64,000 nt of DNA from Amphibalanus amphitrite (Eukaryota > Arthropoda > Thecostraca > Balanomorpha > Balanidae): contig NW_024883454.1 of NCBI RefSeq assembly GCF_019059575.1, positions 17,638 through 81,637 on the forward strand. The letters run 5' to 3'. The position numbers and the translations under genes were made by a program. Shown here piece by piece: positions 62,150 through 64,000 of this stretch (its first letter is position 1; each line of letters opens with the position of its first letter). The notes under the pieces were generated by a model, which saw nothing but the letters and a program-made list of their open reading frames with translations, was not told the origin of the DNA and ran no database searches.

Positions 62150-62490
62150 CTATGTAGTCCCTGGACATTATGAACTCTGGCCCATTCAAGGCACTGGCCA
62201 TTTTGAACACTGGACACATCGTGCCCTGGACACTATGAACCCTGGCCATTTCGAATACTGGACACATCGTGCCCTGGACATTATGAACCCTGGCCATTTT
62301 GAACACTGGACACATCGTGCCCTGGACATTATGAACCCTGACCTCTTTGAATATACCCTATCTGCAGCCAGTTGGCCACATTTGGACCATGCAATCCCTG
62401 GACATTATGAACTCTGGCCCATTCAAGGCACTGGCCATTTTGACACTGGGCATAGCGTACCCTGGACATTATGAACCCTGGCCAGAATGA
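62150..62490. repeat. 48-bp minisatellite, inverted array
   Basis: The same units as the arrays at 59393 and 61446 but in opposite orientation, for example CCCTGGACATTATGAACCCT and CACTGGACACATCGTG. Unit variants differ slightly from the direct copies. Confidence 0.9.
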
Positions 62491-62540
62491 ATGCTCCCCG
62501 CAGTTACCGCACCAACCCCTCCGCCCGCTCGCCCCACACT

Positions 62541-64000
62541 TGTTTGTTTGTTTGTTTTCTTGGTTGTTTAACGACGCATCAGTCAGACTTGACTATTAGC
62601 GTCGGTTCTTCTTATTCGTCTTGCTGTTCTTCGGGGCTGGAAAGCCTGGCTAAAGCCAGTGGGTCATAATCGAGTCTGGGGAATGTGAGACAGGTATACC
62701 AGGAATTTAGGACAGACAGGGGCATGAAGGACATGGAGGATGGGAAAGAGAGAGTAGGAGTATGATGAGTTTCAACAATGTGAGATAACCATATGTGTGT
62801 AGTATGTGTAATCATGATGAGGTCGTTCTGCTATAGTTGTTCTAGCAGTTGGGTTCTCCGAAGGTAATCACAGACTGCCTCTATGAGAACCGGATATTCA
62901 TCACTCAGGAGATGTGTTAGATCGAAAGAAACATTCATTGTAGTACATAGTCGTCTGAGGTTTCGTCTGTCCATTGTGTACTTGCGGCAGTGTAAGATGA
63001 TGTGTACCACACTTAATGGGCTGTTGCATGTTGTGCATAACTCAAATCTCGAGTTGTTGAAGAGCCCGCTATGGGTCAGTCTAGTATGCCCTAGTCTAAG
63101 CCGAGCAAGGGCAACCTCTTCCCTTCTTGACTTTCGGTTTGATGATTCCCATTCCCCGGTGTCAGGTTTAATCGCTTTAAGGAGAGTCGGTCCACTGTCC
63201 TTCCACGACCTGGAGAACCAATTTGCAACAGATCGTCTGAGCATGGGCAGTATATCTTTGTAATCGGGGGGCATGGGTGTGATGTCCTCTTTAGTCAGTG
63301 CTTGTTTAGCGCGACTGTCTGCCATTTCATTTCCAGGTATTCCAACATGGCCTGGAATCCACATGAGGAGGACATCTTGATGATTTTGGTCTATTTCATG
63401 TAAGGTCATCTGGATGTCCCTCACCACGGACCTCGAGTTACCAGTATTTGTGAGACTGCAGTGCCGATTTGCTGTCACTGCAGACAATGGCTCTGGGAAC
63501 TCTGCGAGAAACGATATACTGCAGAGCTCGTAGGATGGCAAACAGTTCAGCACAGTGCACACTGGTGTCATCTGGTAAGCGATCGTCGAAGTAAACATGT
63601 TCAAAGACAAAAGCACATGCGGTGTTTAGGTTCTGCTTGGACCCATCCGTGAAAAAGATGGTAAAATCAGGGTACATCGCAATAGTCTGGTAAAAGCTCG
63701 CCCGTAACTCAGCTGGAGTGCACAAATTCTTGGAGGACACTGGAAGATGTGTGTATTGGGCCCTTTGAGAGTCCACGGGGAATCGGCAAAAGAGCGCGCG
63801 CAGTGGGTATCGGTAAGGCAACCCGCAGCCGATCAAGATAGCGCTGTACTCTGGCACCAATGGAAAACCAGACCTTTCGGAGGTACATCACGGTTCTCTC
63901 ATACAGGTAATCATCTTTTGCATGGCGTGTACGCTGGGTGGTTGAGGTCCCCACGGGACTCTCACAGAAAATCTGATTGTCAGCTCGACTCTCCGTAACC
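62541..64000 (-). pseudogene. Second LINE, 3' part, frame-shifted, runs off the window
   Basis: The minus strand carries the RNase H and C-terminal end of a non-LTR ORF2 in two frames. TIFFTDGSKQN and VCSDSKSALQS are in one (63860-63438). MWIPGHVGIPGNEMADSRAK and the C-terminal Cys/His region (CTTCNSPLSVVHIILHC) are in the other (63420-62831). A shift near 63440 breaks RNase H, so this copy is not functional. The 3' UTR ends at about 62541 in AAACAAACAAACAA, the same tail type as the LINE at 10572. The RT and 5' parts lie beyond the window. Confidence 0.85.

Overview
This is a eukaryotic nuclear window, almost certainly from an arthropod. It holds spliced genes with GT/AG introns, several kinds of animal transposon, and two interstitial arrays of the five-base arthropod telomere repeat (TTAGG)n. 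The base composition, intron-rich genes and repeat load would suit a crustacean, but the sequence alone does not fix the species.

Four host genes can be read. PGAM5 (6108-7025, minus) is a complete mitochondrial phosphatase in one exon. A STRAD pseudokinase (9279-21040, plus) can be followed through six exons with consistent phases to its C-terminal WDF. Its second intron is 8.9 kb long and holds a complete non-LTR retrotransposon nested inside a DNA element. A SLC30A zinc transporter (37083-23593, minus) can be rebuilt from eight coding exons into a complete 450-residue protein. A PLPP4/5-type lipid phosphatase (47571-48410, minus) lies in one exon. These are housekeeping functions (mitochondrial quality control, LKB1 signalling, zinc efflux, lipid phosphate turnover) with no sign of joint regulation.

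Most of the rest is mobile DNA, and much of it has readable boundaries. (1) A 6.5-kb I/Jockey-type LINE with a 15-bp target duplication lies inside a TIR element with perfect 25-bp ends and a TA duplication. (2) A young, intact Ty3/gypsy element of the CsRn1 type (38727-44940) has a tRNA-Trp primer site, a CHCC Gag knuckle and 980-bp LTRs with about two differences. It sits in the hinge of a foldback element whose 1.2-kb arms are built from 14-bp repeats. (3) A family of TTAA-flanked elements has poly-G/palindrome/poly-C hairpins at both ends and AGGTCA clusters inside. (4) There are a second TTAA MITE family, three hAT-type elements with exact 8-bp duplications, a 1.04-kb Helitron-like insertion and a MITE whose internal TTAA was used as a target more than once. 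(5) A 2.1-kb tandem duplication (57799-61957) carries (CT)n, 48-bp repeats and (TTAGG)n. It is followed by a hairpin, an inverted 48-bp array and a broken second LINE that runs off the window.

The most unusual pattern is that at least seven exon-intron junctions in STRAD and the zinc transporter carry, on their intronic side, tandem degenerate copies of the junction itself, often with a plausible splice site in each copy. The TTAA hairpin family with nuclear-receptor half-sites is the second candidate for something not well described.
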